This document shows positions 35,775 through 44,551 of a DNA stretch of 64,000 bases, piece by piece. Source of the DNA: Flavobacterium cyclinae (lineage in GTDB: Bacteria > Bacteroidota > Bacteroidia > Flavobacteriales > Flavobacteriaceae); NCBI RefSeq assembly GCF_021172145.1, contig NZ_CP089095.1, positions 124,001 through 188,000 of the forward strand, written 5' to 3'. Numbering within the stretch: the first letter of the stretch is position 1; each line of letters opens with the position of its first letter. The notes below the pieces were generated by a model, which worked only from the letters and a program-made list of their open reading frames with translations, was not told where the DNA came from and made no database searches. Both the position numbers and the translations under genes were made by a program.

Positions 35775-36773
35775 TTACTTTACCAATGCAGGTTGTACCC
35801 ATTTAAAAATCTGTTCTTCCATAGGAACAACCATTCTTTCCGAAATTTTGGTCATTCTTTCAGGTAACTTCATTAAATAATCTCTTGCTTTTTCTGCTTC
35901 ATCACTAAGATTCGTAATTTTATCAATTTCCCATTTAACGTTTAATTTTTTCAAAATTTCAACATAATCCATAGCTGTATAAACACCTAAACGTTGGGCT
36001 GATTCTGAAAATTTTTCAAATGCTGTTCCAATACTCTCGCCAGATTCTCTAATTAAATGAGCAGGCATCGTAATTTTTTTCTTCATCATATATTGAAATG
36101 ATAACATCATTTCGCTTGGATCAATTTCAAAAATACGTTTTACAAATTCACTATAAGCAAGGTGATGACGCATTTCATCTCCAGCAATTAAATTACACAT
36201 TTTATGTAATTTTTTATCACCAAATTTCTTTGCCATTTGGGCCACACGATTGTGTGAAACATAAGTAGCTAATTCTTGAAAACTTGTAAATACAAAGTTT
36301 TTATAAGGATCTCTGTCAGTTCCTGGGTCAAAACCATCGTTAATTAAATGATGTGTTGTAATTTCTACTTCACGCATATTTACTCTTCCAGAAAGGTATA
36401 AATATTTGTTTAATACATCACCATGACGATTTTCTTCACCTGTCCAGTGGCGTAACCATTTTGCCCAGCCATTATCGCCTTTTTCTCCTTTTTGTTTAAC
36501 ACCTTCAACATCCATTAACCAAGTTTCGTAAGTTGGTAATGCTTCTTCAGTAATAGTATCTCCAACTAAAACTACCCAAAAATCATAAGGTAAATCTTTT
36601 GCAATTTCTCTAAGTTCCTTTGCTTCTTCTAAGAAATTTTCTTTAGAAGAATCAGGTAATAAATCAGTAGGTTGCCAAATTTTTTCTACTGGAATTAAGA
36701 ATTCTTCCATGAAGTGGTCAATTTTCTTTTCTAAAAATTGCATCACTTCTAAACGGACATTTTGTATCGACAT
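35775..36773 (-). CDS. Acyl-ACP desaturase (ferritin-like diiron)
   Basis: 332-residue soluble fatty-acid desaturase, which puts a cis double bond in an acyl-ACP chain using a diiron centre and O2. The two iron-binding EXXH motifs are EENRHGDVLNKY near residue 130 and DEMRHHLAY near residue 200. The start MSIQNVRLEV fits the family. It is encoded just downstream (one base) of an acyltransferase gene, with which it forms a membrane-lipid unit. It likely adjusts membrane unsaturation. Confidence 0.92.
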   Translation of the reverse strand: MSIQNVRLEVMQFLEKKIDHFMEEFLIPVEKIWQPTDLLPDSSKENFLEEAKELREIAKDLPYDFWVVLVGDTITEEALPTYETWLMDVEGVKQKGEKGDNGWAKWLRHWTGEENRHGDVLNKYLYLSGRVNMREVEITTHHLINDGFDPGTDRDPYKNFVFTSFQELATYVSHNRVAQMAKKFGDKKLHKMCNLIAGDEMRHHLAYSEFVKRIFEIDPSEMMLSFQYMMKKKITMPAHLIRESGESIGTAFEKFSESAQRLGVYTAMDYVEILKKLNVKWEIDKITNLSDEAEKARDYLMKLPERMTKISERMVVPMEEQIFKWVQPALVK

Positions 36774-36774
36774 T

Positions 36775-37512
36775 TTATTTTATTTTGATATGTTTTGTAA
36801 TTATTGTTTCTGTTTTTTCGAAGATTTCTTCAAATGAATAATCAGTAACTTTTAAAGGTTTGTGAATAATAAATTTTAAAGAAGTTCCTAATCCTAGTGG
36901 AAATGTACCAAACTTGGTCATTTTCCATGAATTATTTATGGTAATAGGTAATATGTAGGCATCAGGGGCAAACTTACACAGCATTTTTAGTCCATTAACG
37001 GCAAATGGTTTAGGTTTTCCTGTTTTGCTTCGAGTTCCTTCTGGAAATATTACTACGGAGTAGTTGTTTGTGTTGATTAACTCAGCTACTTTTTTAATTT
37101 CGGGTAAGGCTTGTTTTGGATCTTTTCGGTCAATCAAAGCCGATCCTCCATGTTTTAAATTATAGGAAACACTTGGTATTCCTTTTCCTAATTCAATTTT
37201 ACTGATAAATTTTGGATGTACTTTTCGTAAAAACCAAATTATGGTTGTTATGTCATGTAAGCTTTGATGATTGGCCACAATAATTAACGGTTTGTTTTCG
37301 GGAACATTTCTCATTCCTCTAATGTGATAAGTAGTCCCTAAAACATGTGCAGTTCTTACTAAAAAGAAATTTAAGTAGGCAACACTTATTCGGTGCGCAT
37401 TATATCCAAAAAGATTAAAGCATACCCATTGGATAGGATGAAAAATTAATAACCAAAGAATAAAAAAAATGTAATAAACTATTGAAAGAGGATACGATAC
37501 TATTTTTTCCAT
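36775..37512 (-). CDS. plsC: 1-acyl-sn-glycerol-3-phosphate acyltransferase
   Basis: 245-residue PlsC-family acyltransferase, which makes phosphatidic acid from lysophosphatidic acid. Hydrophobic N-terminal segments anchor it in the membrane. Catalytic motif NHQSLHD has His82 and Asp87, and the substrate-binding FPEGTRS motif is at about 154-160. The next gene is the desaturase, one base away, so acyl chain placement and desaturation are co-expressed. Some family members have other acceptors, so the exact reaction is inferred. Confidence 0.88.
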   Translation of the reverse strand: MEKIVSYPLSIVYYIFFILWLLIFHPIQWVCFNLFGYNAHRISVAYLNFFLVRTAHVLGTTYHIRGMRNVPENKPLIIVANHQSLHDITTIIWFLRKVHPKFISKIELGKGIPSVSYNLKHGGSALIDRKDPKQALPEIKKVAELINTNNYSVVIFPEGTRSKTGKPKPFAVNGLKMLCKFAPDAYILPITINNSWKMTKFGTFPLGLGTSLKFIIHKPLKVTDYSFEEIFEKTETIITKHIKIK

Positions 37513-37554
37513 TTAAAAAACCATTTATGCAAAAGTAACTTATAAAATAAAAAA

Positions 37555-37572
37555 ACCACCATAATAGGTGGT
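37555..37572 (-). terminator. Terminator after the 37607 lipoprotein gene
   Basis: Stem ACCACC/GGTGGT with a six-base loop. On the minus strand it is followed by a run of seven T, so it closes the unit that reads from 37990. Confidence 0.8.
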
Positions 37573-37606
37573 CTTTCTGTATGCTAGCATAGTAAAATAA
37601 TTATTT

Positions 37607-37990
37607 TTAATCTATAATTGTGCAAACACCATTAACGCAATCCACTGAACGTGGTGGACCCACTATCATACAATCAGAAACTGCTCCCGTTTGTATGTTG
37701 TATTCATTGTCCATTTCGTAATATTCATTTACTAAATTTTCAAGTGTAGCTTGATTAACCGTATTTGGATAAACCAAAAATTCTCTCGGACCACCACAAG
37801 GTTTAGCACCAAAAGCAATATAATTACATCCAGAAGCTTCGGCACAAGAAAAACTATTGATATAATCAAGAATTTCTTGCTTTTTTTGAAGCAATTGTTC
37901 TGGTGTAACCGAAGTTACAGTTTCTTCTTCATTACATTGAAAACTTTGTAATAATGTTGCTAAGAATAAAAATTTAATTATAGTTTTCAT
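37607..37990 (-). CDS. Small cysteine-rich lipoprotein
   Basis: 127-residue predicted lipoprotein with signal peptide and lipobox-like SFQC (Cys19). The mature part has about seven further cysteines (FSCAEASGC, KPCGGPREF, DCMIVGPP, VDCVNGVC), which suggests disulfides formed after export. No family is recognised. It is bounded by a terminator downstream and probably transcribed alone. Function unknown. Confidence 0.65.
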   Translation of the reverse strand: MKTIIKFLFLATLLQSFQCNEEETVTSVTPEQLLQKKQEILDYINSFSCAEASGCNYIAFGAKPCGGPREFLVYPNTVNQATLENLVNEYYEMDNEYNIQTGAVSDCMIVGPPRSVDCVNGVCTIID

Positions 37991-38035
37991 AATCTTTTTT
38001 ATTAAGATTGAAAAACCATGAAAAGGTTGCGTTGT

Positions 38036-38446
38036 TTAGCAAAATTCGTTGTATGCGTCTTTTAAATTTTCAGCAATTAATTCTGCAGGACGACCTTCAA
38101 TGTGATGACGTTCTAACATGTGAACTAATTCCCCATTTTTGAATAAAGCCATACTTGGAGACGATGGTGGAAAAGGAAACATTTCTGCTCTTGCCGCATC
38201 AACAGCTTCTCTGTCTACACCTGCAAAAACGGTGATTAAATTTGCTGGTTTTTTAGCACCTTCTAAACTCATTTTTACTCCCGGACGCGCATTTCTTGCA
38301 GCACAACCACAAACAGAATTAATTACTACTAAAGTAGTTCCTTCTGATTTGATAGCATTTTTAACGTCATCAGCTGTATATAAATTTTTGAAACCTGCGT
38401 CTGTTAATTCAGCGCGCATCGGGCTAACCATTTCTTCTGGATACAT
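38036..38446 (-). CDS. Bacilliredoxin-like protein (BrxA/BrxB, YphP/YqiW family)
   Basis: 136-residue thioredoxin-fold protein with the family CGC motif (Cys46 and Cys48 in NSVCGCAARNARPG). In Bacillus these proteins remove bacillithiol from mixed disulfides; Bacteroidota carry homologues. The MYPEEMVSPMRAEL start and the length match the family. It has no signal peptide, so it acts in the cytoplasm. The thiol partner in this organism is not known. Confidence 0.88.
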   Translation of the reverse strand: MYPEEMVSPMRAELTDAGFKNLYTADDVKNAIKSEGTTLVVINSVCGCAARNARPGVKMSLEGAKKPANLITVFAGVDREAVDAARAEMFPFPPSSPSMALFKNGELVHMLERHHIEGRPAELIAENLKDAYNEFC

Positions 38447-38565
38447 AATATATTTTGTTGAAAATTATCGAATGACAAAGTTACAAGTTTTTTATTTGTT
38501 GCAAAATACCAATTCATAAAGATTTGTTATGATTTGATAAATTGAAACAATCTTTTTTATTAATA

Positions 38566-39465
38566 TTATGGATTAGGAAAGATTCTTTTAAAAGCCCATT
38601 CCTCATATCCATAACCAGGTAATCCTATTGTTTTTCTTATCGAATCAATTTTCTTTTCATTTACTAATGGGACTTTGCCAGTAAAAGTTCCATAATATAA
38701 TGAACCCTCGTCAAGATAAATTTTATCAACTATTCCGCCATATTCGTTTGGTGAAAGTTTCCCTTTAACAAGATTGTCATAAAGTAGTGGTAAATACTTT
38801 TTTTTGTTTTCAGTAGTTTGATGATAAAAAATCACATCGAAACTTACTGGCTCATAGTTCTCATTTAATAAATATCCCGTAACATTATGATTTGGATAGC
38901 CAAATTCAGAAATTATTTCATCAATTTCTTTTTCATGTTTCTTTTGGATTTCATCCATTTTGGCATGATTCAATACTGGAATTCTTACATTTTGATCTTC
39001 ATCTTCCATCCTTATTATCCTATTCCTTAATTCAGTATTATATTGTTCACCATTTTTTTGACTTAACAATTTCATTTCTTCTCTTGAAACTTTTGTAATT
39101 TTAGATAAACGAGTGTAAATTGTATCTCCATCTGGATGATTTCGTATTATGCTACCATATTTTAAAATTCCAATTCTTATTTTTTCATCTAAATTTTCAA
39201 TATTTCCAGTCATTACGCAGCAAGCTATATAATTAGAATACTCATTTACATTATCCATATTTGTGGGTTCATATTTTTTAAATAGACTATCTAATATTTC
39301 ATAGGAACGTTGATAATTTCCAATTAAACATAAACTATCTGCTTCGTATGCTTTTAAATAGTAAGGAATATAATTTGCATTTTTATCACCAATATTAGTG
39401 TAGGAACTTTTGCAAGAAAGTATTGTTAATGTAACAATAGAAATTAGAAATAAGCTTTTTTTCAT
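38566..39465 (-). CDS. DUF6624-like lipoprotein
   Basis: 299-residue predicted lipoprotein with lipobox ILSC (Cys18). A central region, about 150-260, matches my memory of DUF6624: MEDEDQNVRIPVLNHAKMDE, then IISEFGYPNHNVTGY, VIFYHQTTENKKKYLPLLYD and GIVDKIYL. The family is of unknown function. Its ATG overlaps the crtY stop codon (ATGA), so it is translationally coupled to lycopene cyclase and lies in the same operon as the TonB receptor. The functional link is unexplained. Confidence 0.75.
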   Translation of the reverse strand: MKKSLFLISIVTLTILSCKSSYTNIGDKNANYIPYYLKAYEADSLCLIGNYQRSYEILDSLFKKYEPTNMDNVNEYSNYIACCVMTGNIENLDEKIRIGILKYGSIIRNHPDGDTIYTRLSKITKVSREEMKLLSQKNGEQYNTELRNRIIRMEDEDQNVRIPVLNHAKMDEIQKKHEKEIDEIISEFGYPNHNVTGYLLNENYEPVSFDVIFYHQTTENKKKYLPLLYDNLVKGKLSPNEYGGIVDKIYLDEGSLYYGTFTGKVPLVNEKKIDSIRKTIGLPGYGYEEWAFKRIFPNP

Positions 39466-40604
39466 ATTTTAGATAATCTTTTAACTAGTGCTTTCACAAA
39501 TAGCATTTTTGGACACTTCCAAATCACTTGTAAATCTTCCCAAATTGATGTTTCTTCATCTAAAAATTTGAAAATTACAGTCGAGTCTCCTACTTTAAAC
39601 ATCGATGAAAATATTTTGGAACCCAATTCGTTTTTCGAATTCAAAATATCTAACAACAATAAATCATAAAACCAAAATTTATCTTTTTTATGAAATTTTG
39701 TGAAGTCTCTTTCTGATTTTAAAAACTCAACCAAAACTTTTGATTTTTTGGAAGCATTTTTAAACGTATAACCTGTGCTAGCTTTTGTCCAACCGCCAGC
39801 CGATCCAATATTGATGATATTTTTTGTATTGTGTTTCCAAAACGGATAGCACGTCATCGGAATATTTCCTTGTTCTTTTTCGATGATTTCGTATTCTGTT
39901 ATTCCGAGATTTTCAATGTATTTTTGAATTTCGGATTCATATTCCTCTTTTGAAAGTAAGTCTTTTGAAAACAACGTATATTCTAACAACGCTTCAGTTG
40001 CAGAAGTTGGTAAAACATACATAAATCGCGTATTGCCTTTTTGTTCCACCGAAAAATCCATGAAAGTGGCACAATTAGGTGTAAAAACCGCTTCTTTACT
40101 TTTGATGAACCAACCAATAAAATGCTGTTGAATTAATGGAAATTTAGATTGCACTTTTGCAACTTCTGGATGGTAAATTGAATTGATAACTTTGTTGCAA
40201 GTGAAGGTTTTGTTTTCTGTTTTTACAATGCAATGATTGCCTAGTTCAGAAAAATCAATCACTTTTTGATTTAGAAAATGAATGTTTTTATGTTTGGAAA
40301 TCTTCTTGAAAACCAATTCGTAAAAATCTAAACCATTTATTTTTTTGTATTGATAAGGCGTAAGTTCTAAAATTCGATTGAATTTTTCATTAGCAAAAAC
40401 CGCTTGATTCCATTTTTTTGAAACGATTTCATCAAACAAATTATTTTCATCCCATAAGCACCAAGTTCTATCGTTTACTTTTTTAGCATTTTCATCAATT
40501 AATAAAATCGATTTATCTTCAAATTTTCCAGATACAAGCATTTCATAAACCGTCATTAAAGCTGACAATCCTGAACCTGTGAAAATGTACTGATAATGTT
40601 GCAT
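39462..40604 (-). CDS. crtY: Lycopene beta-cyclase
   Basis: 380-residue flavoprotein cyclase, which forms the beta rings of beta-carotene from lycopene. The N-terminal dinucleotide-binding segment is YIFTGSGLSALMTVYEM, followed by VNDRTWCLWD, a CrtY signature. IGSAGGWTKASTGYTF matches the conserved region of the CrtY/CrtL group. The gene overlaps the receptor gene upstream by one base (TAATG) and the lipoprotein gene downstream by four bases. No other carotenoid gene is seen in the window. Confidence 0.92.
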   Translation of the reverse strand: MQHYQYIFTGSGLSALMTVYEMLVSGKFEDKSILLIDENAKKVNDRTWCLWDENNLFDEIVSKKWNQAVFANEKFNRILELTPYQYKKINGLDFYELVFKKISKHKNIHFLNQKVIDFSELGNHCIVKTENKTFTCNKVINSIYHPEVAKVQSKFPLIQQHFIGWFIKSKEAVFTPNCATFMDFSVEQKGNTRFMYVLPTSATEALLEYTLFSKDLLSKEEYESEIQKYIENLGITEYEIIEKEQGNIPMTCYPFWKHNTKNIINIGSAGGWTKASTGYTFKNASKKSKVLVEFLKSERDFTKFHKKDKFWFYDLLLLDILNSKNELGSKIFSSMFKVGDSTVIFKFLDEETSIWEDLQVIWKCPKMLFVKALVKRLSKI

Positions 40605-42796
40605 TAATAAATGGTATATCGAATTCCTAAAAAACCTCTAATTCCTTGATTTGGAGCATATATGTAGGTAGCATCAAAATTGTCTCCAAAAGGATCTGCT
40701 GCTCCCGATATTAAAAATGGAGTTCCTTTATTTGGGGTCCAATTCAAAATATTTTTTACACCACCATAAAGTTCAAAACTACGAATTTTTTTATAAGTAA
40801 ACTGAATGTTTTGCAAACTCCAAATAGGAGAGTACTCAGGTCTTGGATCTGAATCACTTAATAAGGGCAATCGCATGGGTCCGTATAAATTTCCTGTGTA
40901 ATCGATGGATAAAAACCATTTTGGGATATCATAACTAATTGTCCAATTAGCGCTGTATTTTTCGGTTAAAATTGGGGTTGAATTTACTCCGTTTTGTACA
41001 TTTTTAGGTTCCATAATTGTAAAACCAACAATTGCTTTTAATCCGAAAGGCGTAACTACATCAATATTGCCGCTTATTCCTAATGTTTGAGCATATCCGT
41101 TAAGGTTTGAATAAATAATTTGGTTCGGATTGGTGTCGTAATCTGGTATAATTTGGTTGTTAAAATAGGTATACCAAGCTGAAGTTTCAAAGCCTAAAAA
41201 AATACCGTTTTCAAATCTGATTTTTTTCAAATAATTGAAATTAATGTTATACGAAGTTTCAGGTTTTAAATCTTCGGTAATGATTACGTCTCTTGAACCG
41301 GTTAAAGCAGCGTGATCTTCGGTAAATAAATTTACGATTCGAAATCCAGTTCCCGCATTAATTCGGAATACATCATTTTCTGTTGGGTTCCATTTGTAGG
41401 CAATTCTCGGAGTAAATATAGAACCGTGATTGTTATTGTAATCGTATCGAGTGCCTAATAAGAGATGATGCTTTTCGGCCAACTTTATTTCGTCTTGAAG
41501 AAAAACACTATAGATAGAGGTTTTTTCTGCCGAAGTTGTTGCTGGTGTATTATCATTATAATATTGATAACGAAAAGCGGCACCCAATAACAAATTGTGA
41601 TTTTCTAATTTTTTATCCCAAGTATATTGTCCGAAAGCTATTTTTTGATTGGCTAAATAAACTGTATTTCCATATACTGAATTTTGATCGTGAGCCGTCA
41701 TCGAAAATGAAAGATACATATCTTCAGAAGTAGGTAATTGATATTTACTCAAAATTTCCACACGTTTTGTATAGATACTTTCACCATACACTTCTGAACC
41801 ACCACGATGCGATTTGTTCCATTGCATTTCGCCACCCCAACGGTCTTCATAAAACAGTCTTCCTGCGACGGAAAATTCTTTATTATTTTTTCGATCAAAG
41901 TTCCATTTGTTGAAGATGGAAATTCGTTCTTGTAACGTAACATCGGTGAAATTATCATTGTTGTTATCGATAGGTTGGTTATAATTGTAATAATTGATGC
42001 CAATTAAGGTCGTTGCTTTTTTTCCAACCGAACTTTTCCAACCTAAATCAATGTTATTTTCCAACCACGAAGTTGAAAAAATATCTGCAGAAAACTTAGG
42101 TGCATTTAAAGGTTTTTTGGTAATGATGTTAATCAGTCCGCCAACGGCTTCACTTCCATATAAACTTGAAGCCGGACCTTTAACGACTTCAACTCTATCA
42201 ATCAAAGAATTCGGAATTCCCGACAAACCATAAACAGTTGAAAGTGCGCTTACAATCGGCATTCCATCAATCGTAACCATTGTGTACGGACCTTCTAAAC
42301 CGTTGATGTGAATGTCGCCAGTGTTGCAAATGTTGCAATTTAGTTGAGGTCGAACGCCATTCACATTTTGTAAAGCTTCAAAAATATTAGATGTAGGGTT
42401 TTTTTTCAAAAAAGCTGTTGTGTAAACTTCAACTGGTACTGGAGTTTCCATTCGAGAAACAGGTTTTAGTGTTCCAGAAACTACAACTTCTTCTAAATTA
42501 CTCGCATCTTCAATCAAATTAAAATGGATTGTTACTCCAATATTTGCTAATTGAATTTTTTTCGTAACCGATTTGAAACCTATATACGAAGCAGTAATTG
42601 TATAAGAGCCACTAGGAATCTCTTTGAATTCATATAAACCATTTTCATTAGATTCTACTCCTTTACGAAGTTCCTTGATATAAATACTGGCAAAGGCTAA
42701 TGGTTCATGATCAGCTGTTATTTTTCCAGAAATACTATTCTGAGAATAGGAAAATAACGAAAAAAGCAGTGTTGTGTAAATTAAAATTTTATACAT
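40604..42796 (-). CDS. TonB-dependent outer membrane receptor
   Basis: 730-residue receptor with signal peptide MYKILIYTTLLFSLFSYSQ. A carboxypeptidase-D-like domain (SGKITADHEPLAFASIYI) precedes the plug, which has the TonB-box-like EVVVSGT. The plug contains a CNIC pair (Cys154 and Cys157) just before TGDIHINGLEGPYTMVTIDG, typical of one subgroup of metal-related receptors. The chain ends as a beta barrel. The start is set at ATG 42796 because the 24 residues upstream are not a signal peptide. Substrate unknown; the neighbouring DtxR-type regulator suggests a metal or metal chelate. Confidence 0.9.
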   Translation of the reverse strand: MYKILIYTTLLFSLFSYSQNSISGKITADHEPLAFASIYIKELRKGVESNENGLYEFKEIPSGSYTITASYIGFKSVTKKIQLANIGVTIHFNLIEDASNLEEVVVSGTLKPVSRMETPVPVEVYTTAFLKKNPTSNIFEALQNVNGVRPQLNCNICNTGDIHINGLEGPYTMVTIDGMPIVSALSTVYGLSGIPNSLIDRVEVVKGPASSLYGSEAVGGLINIITKKPLNAPKFSADIFSTSWLENNIDLGWKSSVGKKATTLIGINYYNYNQPIDNNNDNFTDVTLQERISIFNKWNFDRKNNKEFSVAGRLFYEDRWGGEMQWNKSHRGGSEVYGESIYTKRVEILSKYQLPTSEDMYLSFSMTAHDQNSVYGNTVYLANQKIAFGQYTWDKKLENHNLLLGAAFRYQYYNDNTPATTSAEKTSIYSVFLQDEIKLAEKHHLLLGTRYDYNNNHGSIFTPRIAYKWNPTENDVFRINAGTGFRIVNLFTEDHAALTGSRDVIITEDLKPETSYNINFNYLKKIRFENGIFLGFETSAWYTYFNNQIIPDYDTNPNQIIYSNLNGYAQTLGISGNIDVVTPFGLKAIVGFTIMEPKNVQNGVNSTPILTEKYSANWTISYDIPKWFLSIDYTGNLYGPMRLPLLSDSDPRPEYSPIWSLQNIQFTYKKIRSFELYGGVKNILNWTPNKGTPFLISGAADPFGDNFDATYIYAPNQGIRGFLGIRYTIY

Positions 42797-42808
42797 ATTA
42801 AAAATAAA

Positions 42809-42824
42809 TTTAGACAAAACTAAA
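42809..42824. promoter_or_regulatory. Dyad overlapping the receptor promoter
   Basis: TTTAGACAAAACTAAA, an inverted repeat TTTAG/CTAAA with six bases between. On the minus strand it contains TAGTTTTG (42815-42822), a TAnnTTTG -7 box for the receptor gene, with a TTG 16 bases upstream at 42839-42841. Similar dyads occur near feoA (49391-49406) and, as a partial match, the receptor at 46831. Candidate operator for the DtxR-type regulator encoded at 42881; inferred. Confidence 0.5.
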
Positions 42825-42856
42825 AATAAAATATTTATCAATCTAAAAAAAGAAAC

Positions 42857-42864
42857 TATATTTG
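42857..42864 (+). promoter_or_regulatory. Putative -7 box for the DtxR-family gene
   Basis: TATATTTG matches TAnnTTTG, 16 bases before the start codon at 42881. It lies close to the operator candidate at 42809-42824. Confidence 0.45.
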
Positions 42865-42880
42865 TCAAAATGAATTGTTT

Positions 42881-43528
42881 ATGACCATTTCAGAAGAGAA
42901 TTATATTAAGGTTATTTATCATTTGTCGTTGGTTTCACCAAAAGGCGTGAATACGAATGCAATTGCAGCAATGTTAGATACCAAAGCTTCTTCGGTTACT
43001 GATATGATGAAGAAACTTTCGGATAAAGATTTAGTGACGTATCAGAAATATCAAGGTGTTACTTTAACAGATAAAGGATTTTATTCAGCCAAAATGATAG
43101 TGAGAAAACACCGCTTGTGGGAAGTTTTTTTGGTGGATAAATTAGGTTTTTCTTGGGATGAAGTACATGAAATTGCTGAAGAATTAGAACACATCAAATC
43201 CGAACAATTGATTAATAAATTGGATGCGTTTTTAGGATTTCCAGTAGCAGATCCACACGGTGATCCCATTCCAGATGCGAAAGGTGTGATTAAGAAAATT
43301 GAGAAACAACTCTTATCAGAAGTTGAAATTAATACCTCCTTTCATTGCGTAGGCGTGAAAGATTCTTCTACTGATTTTTTAAAATATTTAGACAAACAAA
43401 AAATTGCTTTAGGTTCTGTAATTACAGTGATAGAAAAGGAAGATTTTGATGATACATTAACCGTTGAAATTGACGGAAAACGCTTAACGATTTCGAATAA
43501 GATTGCTAATAATTTATACGTACAATAA
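42881..43528 (+). CDS. DtxR/MntR-family metal-dependent transcriptional regulator
   Basis: 215-residue repressor of the iron/manganese-sensing DtxR family. The N-terminal winged helix (SEENYIKVIYHLS, VNTNAIAAMLDTKASSVTDMMKKL) is followed by the dimerisation and metal-binding domain (RKHRLWEVFLVDKLGFSWDEVHEIAEELEHI, with His and Glu ligands) and a C-terminal FeoA-like SH3 domain. ATG 42881 is preferred to the in-frame TTG at 42875. It lies two bases upstream of a ZIP transporter gene, with which it forms an operon, and divergent from the TonB receptor. The metal sensed is not determined. Confidence 0.92.
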   Translation: MTISEENYIKVIYHLSLVSPKGVNTNAIAAMLDTKASSVTDMMKKLSDKDLVTYQKYQGVTLTDKGFYSAKMIVRKHRLWEVFLVDKLGFSWDEVHEIAEELEHIKSEQLINKLDAFLGFPVADPHGDPIPDAKGVIKKIEKQLLSEVEINTSFHCVGVKDSSTDFLKYLDKQKIALGSVITVIEKEDFDDTLTVEIDGKRLTISNKIANNLYVQ

Positions 43529-43530
43529 TT

Positions 43531-44349
43531 ATGTTTGATTCTATTATTCAGTTTTTTGAAAGTATCGATCCTATTTTGGCAGCATTACTAGCTACAACAT
43601 TTACTTGGGCATTAACCGCTTTTGGTGCATCTTTTGTATTCTTTTTTAAAACTATGAATCGGGTTGTATTAGACGGAATGTTGGGTTTTACAGGAGGCGT
43701 AATGGTAGCGGCAAGTTTTTGGAGTTTATTAGCTCCTGCCATTGAAATGAGTAAAGGCGATGGTTTTATGAAAGTAATTCCAGCAGCAGTTGGGTTTTTA
43801 TTAGGTGCAATATTTATTTTCGGATTAGATAAAGTATTGCCTCATATGCATATTAACTTCAAAGAAACCGAAGGTATAAAATCGCCTTGGCAACGTACAA
43901 CACTTTTGGTTTTAGCCATTACATTGCATAATATTCCAGAAGGATTAGCAGTTGGGGTTTTATTTGGTGGAGTCGCAGCGGGAATTCCAGAAGCATCCAT
44001 TGCGGGAGCGGTTACTTTGGCTATTGGAATTGGAATTCAAAATTTCCCCGAAGGAATTGCCGTTTCTATGCCGTTACGAAGAATGGGAATGAGCAGATTA
44101 AAAAGCTTTACTTTTGGACAATCTTCTGCTTTGGTTGAACCCATTTTCGGTGTTTTAGGTGCAGTTGCTGTGACTTTTTTTACTCCTATTTTACCTTATG
44201 CTTTGGCTTTTGCTGCGGGAGCTATGATTTTTGTGGTTGTGGAAGAAGTAATTCCAGAAACGCAACAAGATAAAAATACGGATATTGCCACTTTAGGTTT
44301 TATAGGTGGTTTTATTGTAATGATGACTTTAGACGTGGCATTGGGTTAA
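43531..44349 (+). CDS. ZIP-family divalent metal transporter
   Basis: 272-residue membrane protein with about eight helices of the ZIP/ZupT family. The two metal-site helices are HNIPEGLAVGVLFGG and NFPEGIAVSMPLRR, with His, Asn and Glu ligands. It imports Zn, Fe or Mn in homologues; the substrate here is not known. It is co-transcribed with the DtxR-type regulator. Its stop codon overlaps the end of the convergent 42-residue gene. Confidence 0.92.
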   Translation: MFDSIIQFFESIDPILAALLATTFTWALTAFGASFVFFFKTMNRVVLDGMLGFTGGVMVAASFWSLLAPAIEMSKGDGFMKVIPAAVGFLLGAIFIFGLDKVLPHMHINFKETEGIKSPWQRTTLLVLAITLHNIPEGLAVGVLFGGVAAGIPEASIAGAVTLAIGIGIQNFPEGIAVSMPLRRMGMSRLKSFTFGQSSALVEPIFGVLGAVAVTFFTPILPYALAFAAGAMIFVVVEEVIPETQQDKNTDIATLGFIGGFIVMMTLDVALG

Positions 44350-44474
44350 TGACAAGCACAATCATCACCGCAAGGTTTTGATTTTTTAGTACGTTTTTTC
44401 CAAAAGAATTTTTTTACTAAAAAACCTACCGCAATGGCTAAAGAAAGGTAAACTAAGATTTGTTGTATATCCAT
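44346..44474 (-). CDS. FeoB-associated Cys-rich membrane protein
   Basis: 42-residue protein. An N-terminal membrane helix (MDIQQILVYLSLAIAVGFLV) is followed by a basic linker (KKFFWKKRTKKSK) and a C-terminal cysteine cluster, Cys35, Cys39 and Cys41, ending CGDDCACH. This matches the FeoB-associated Cys-rich membrane protein family, which accompanies the ferrous transporter. Here it is separated from feoAB by a TonB receptor gene and a terminator. It overlaps the ZIP stop codon by three bases. The composition and ending are typical, so I consider it real. Confidence 0.82.
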   Translation of the reverse strand: MDIQQILVYLSLAIAVGFLVKKFFWKKRTKKSKPCGDDCACH

Positions 44475-44478
44475 AGTA

Positions 44479-44486
44479 CAAAAATA
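44479..44486 (-). promoter_or_regulatory. Putative -7 box for the Cys-rich protein gene
   Basis: TATTTTTG on the minus strand matches TAnnTTTG and ends four bases before the start codon at 44474. It lies just downstream of a terminator hairpin. Confidence 0.35.
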
Positions 44487-44488
44487 AG

Positions 44489-44521
44489 AAAGCAATCTCA
44501 TTTATTAATTGAGATTGCTTT
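44489..44521. terminator. Terminator after the FecA-like receptor gene
   Basis: Stem AAAGCAATCTCA (44489-44500) with TGAGATTGCTTT (44510-44521), loop of nine, followed by T-rich DNA on both strands. It lies between the receptor gene and the Cys-rich protein gene, both on the minus strand. Confidence 0.85.
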
Positions 44522-44551
44522 TTTTATTAACTTAAAATTTACTTTAAACAA

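Noticed and set aside
42797-42868. Longer start for the TonB receptor
   Set aside because: The 24 extra residues would precede a clear signal peptide and run through the promoter and dyad region.
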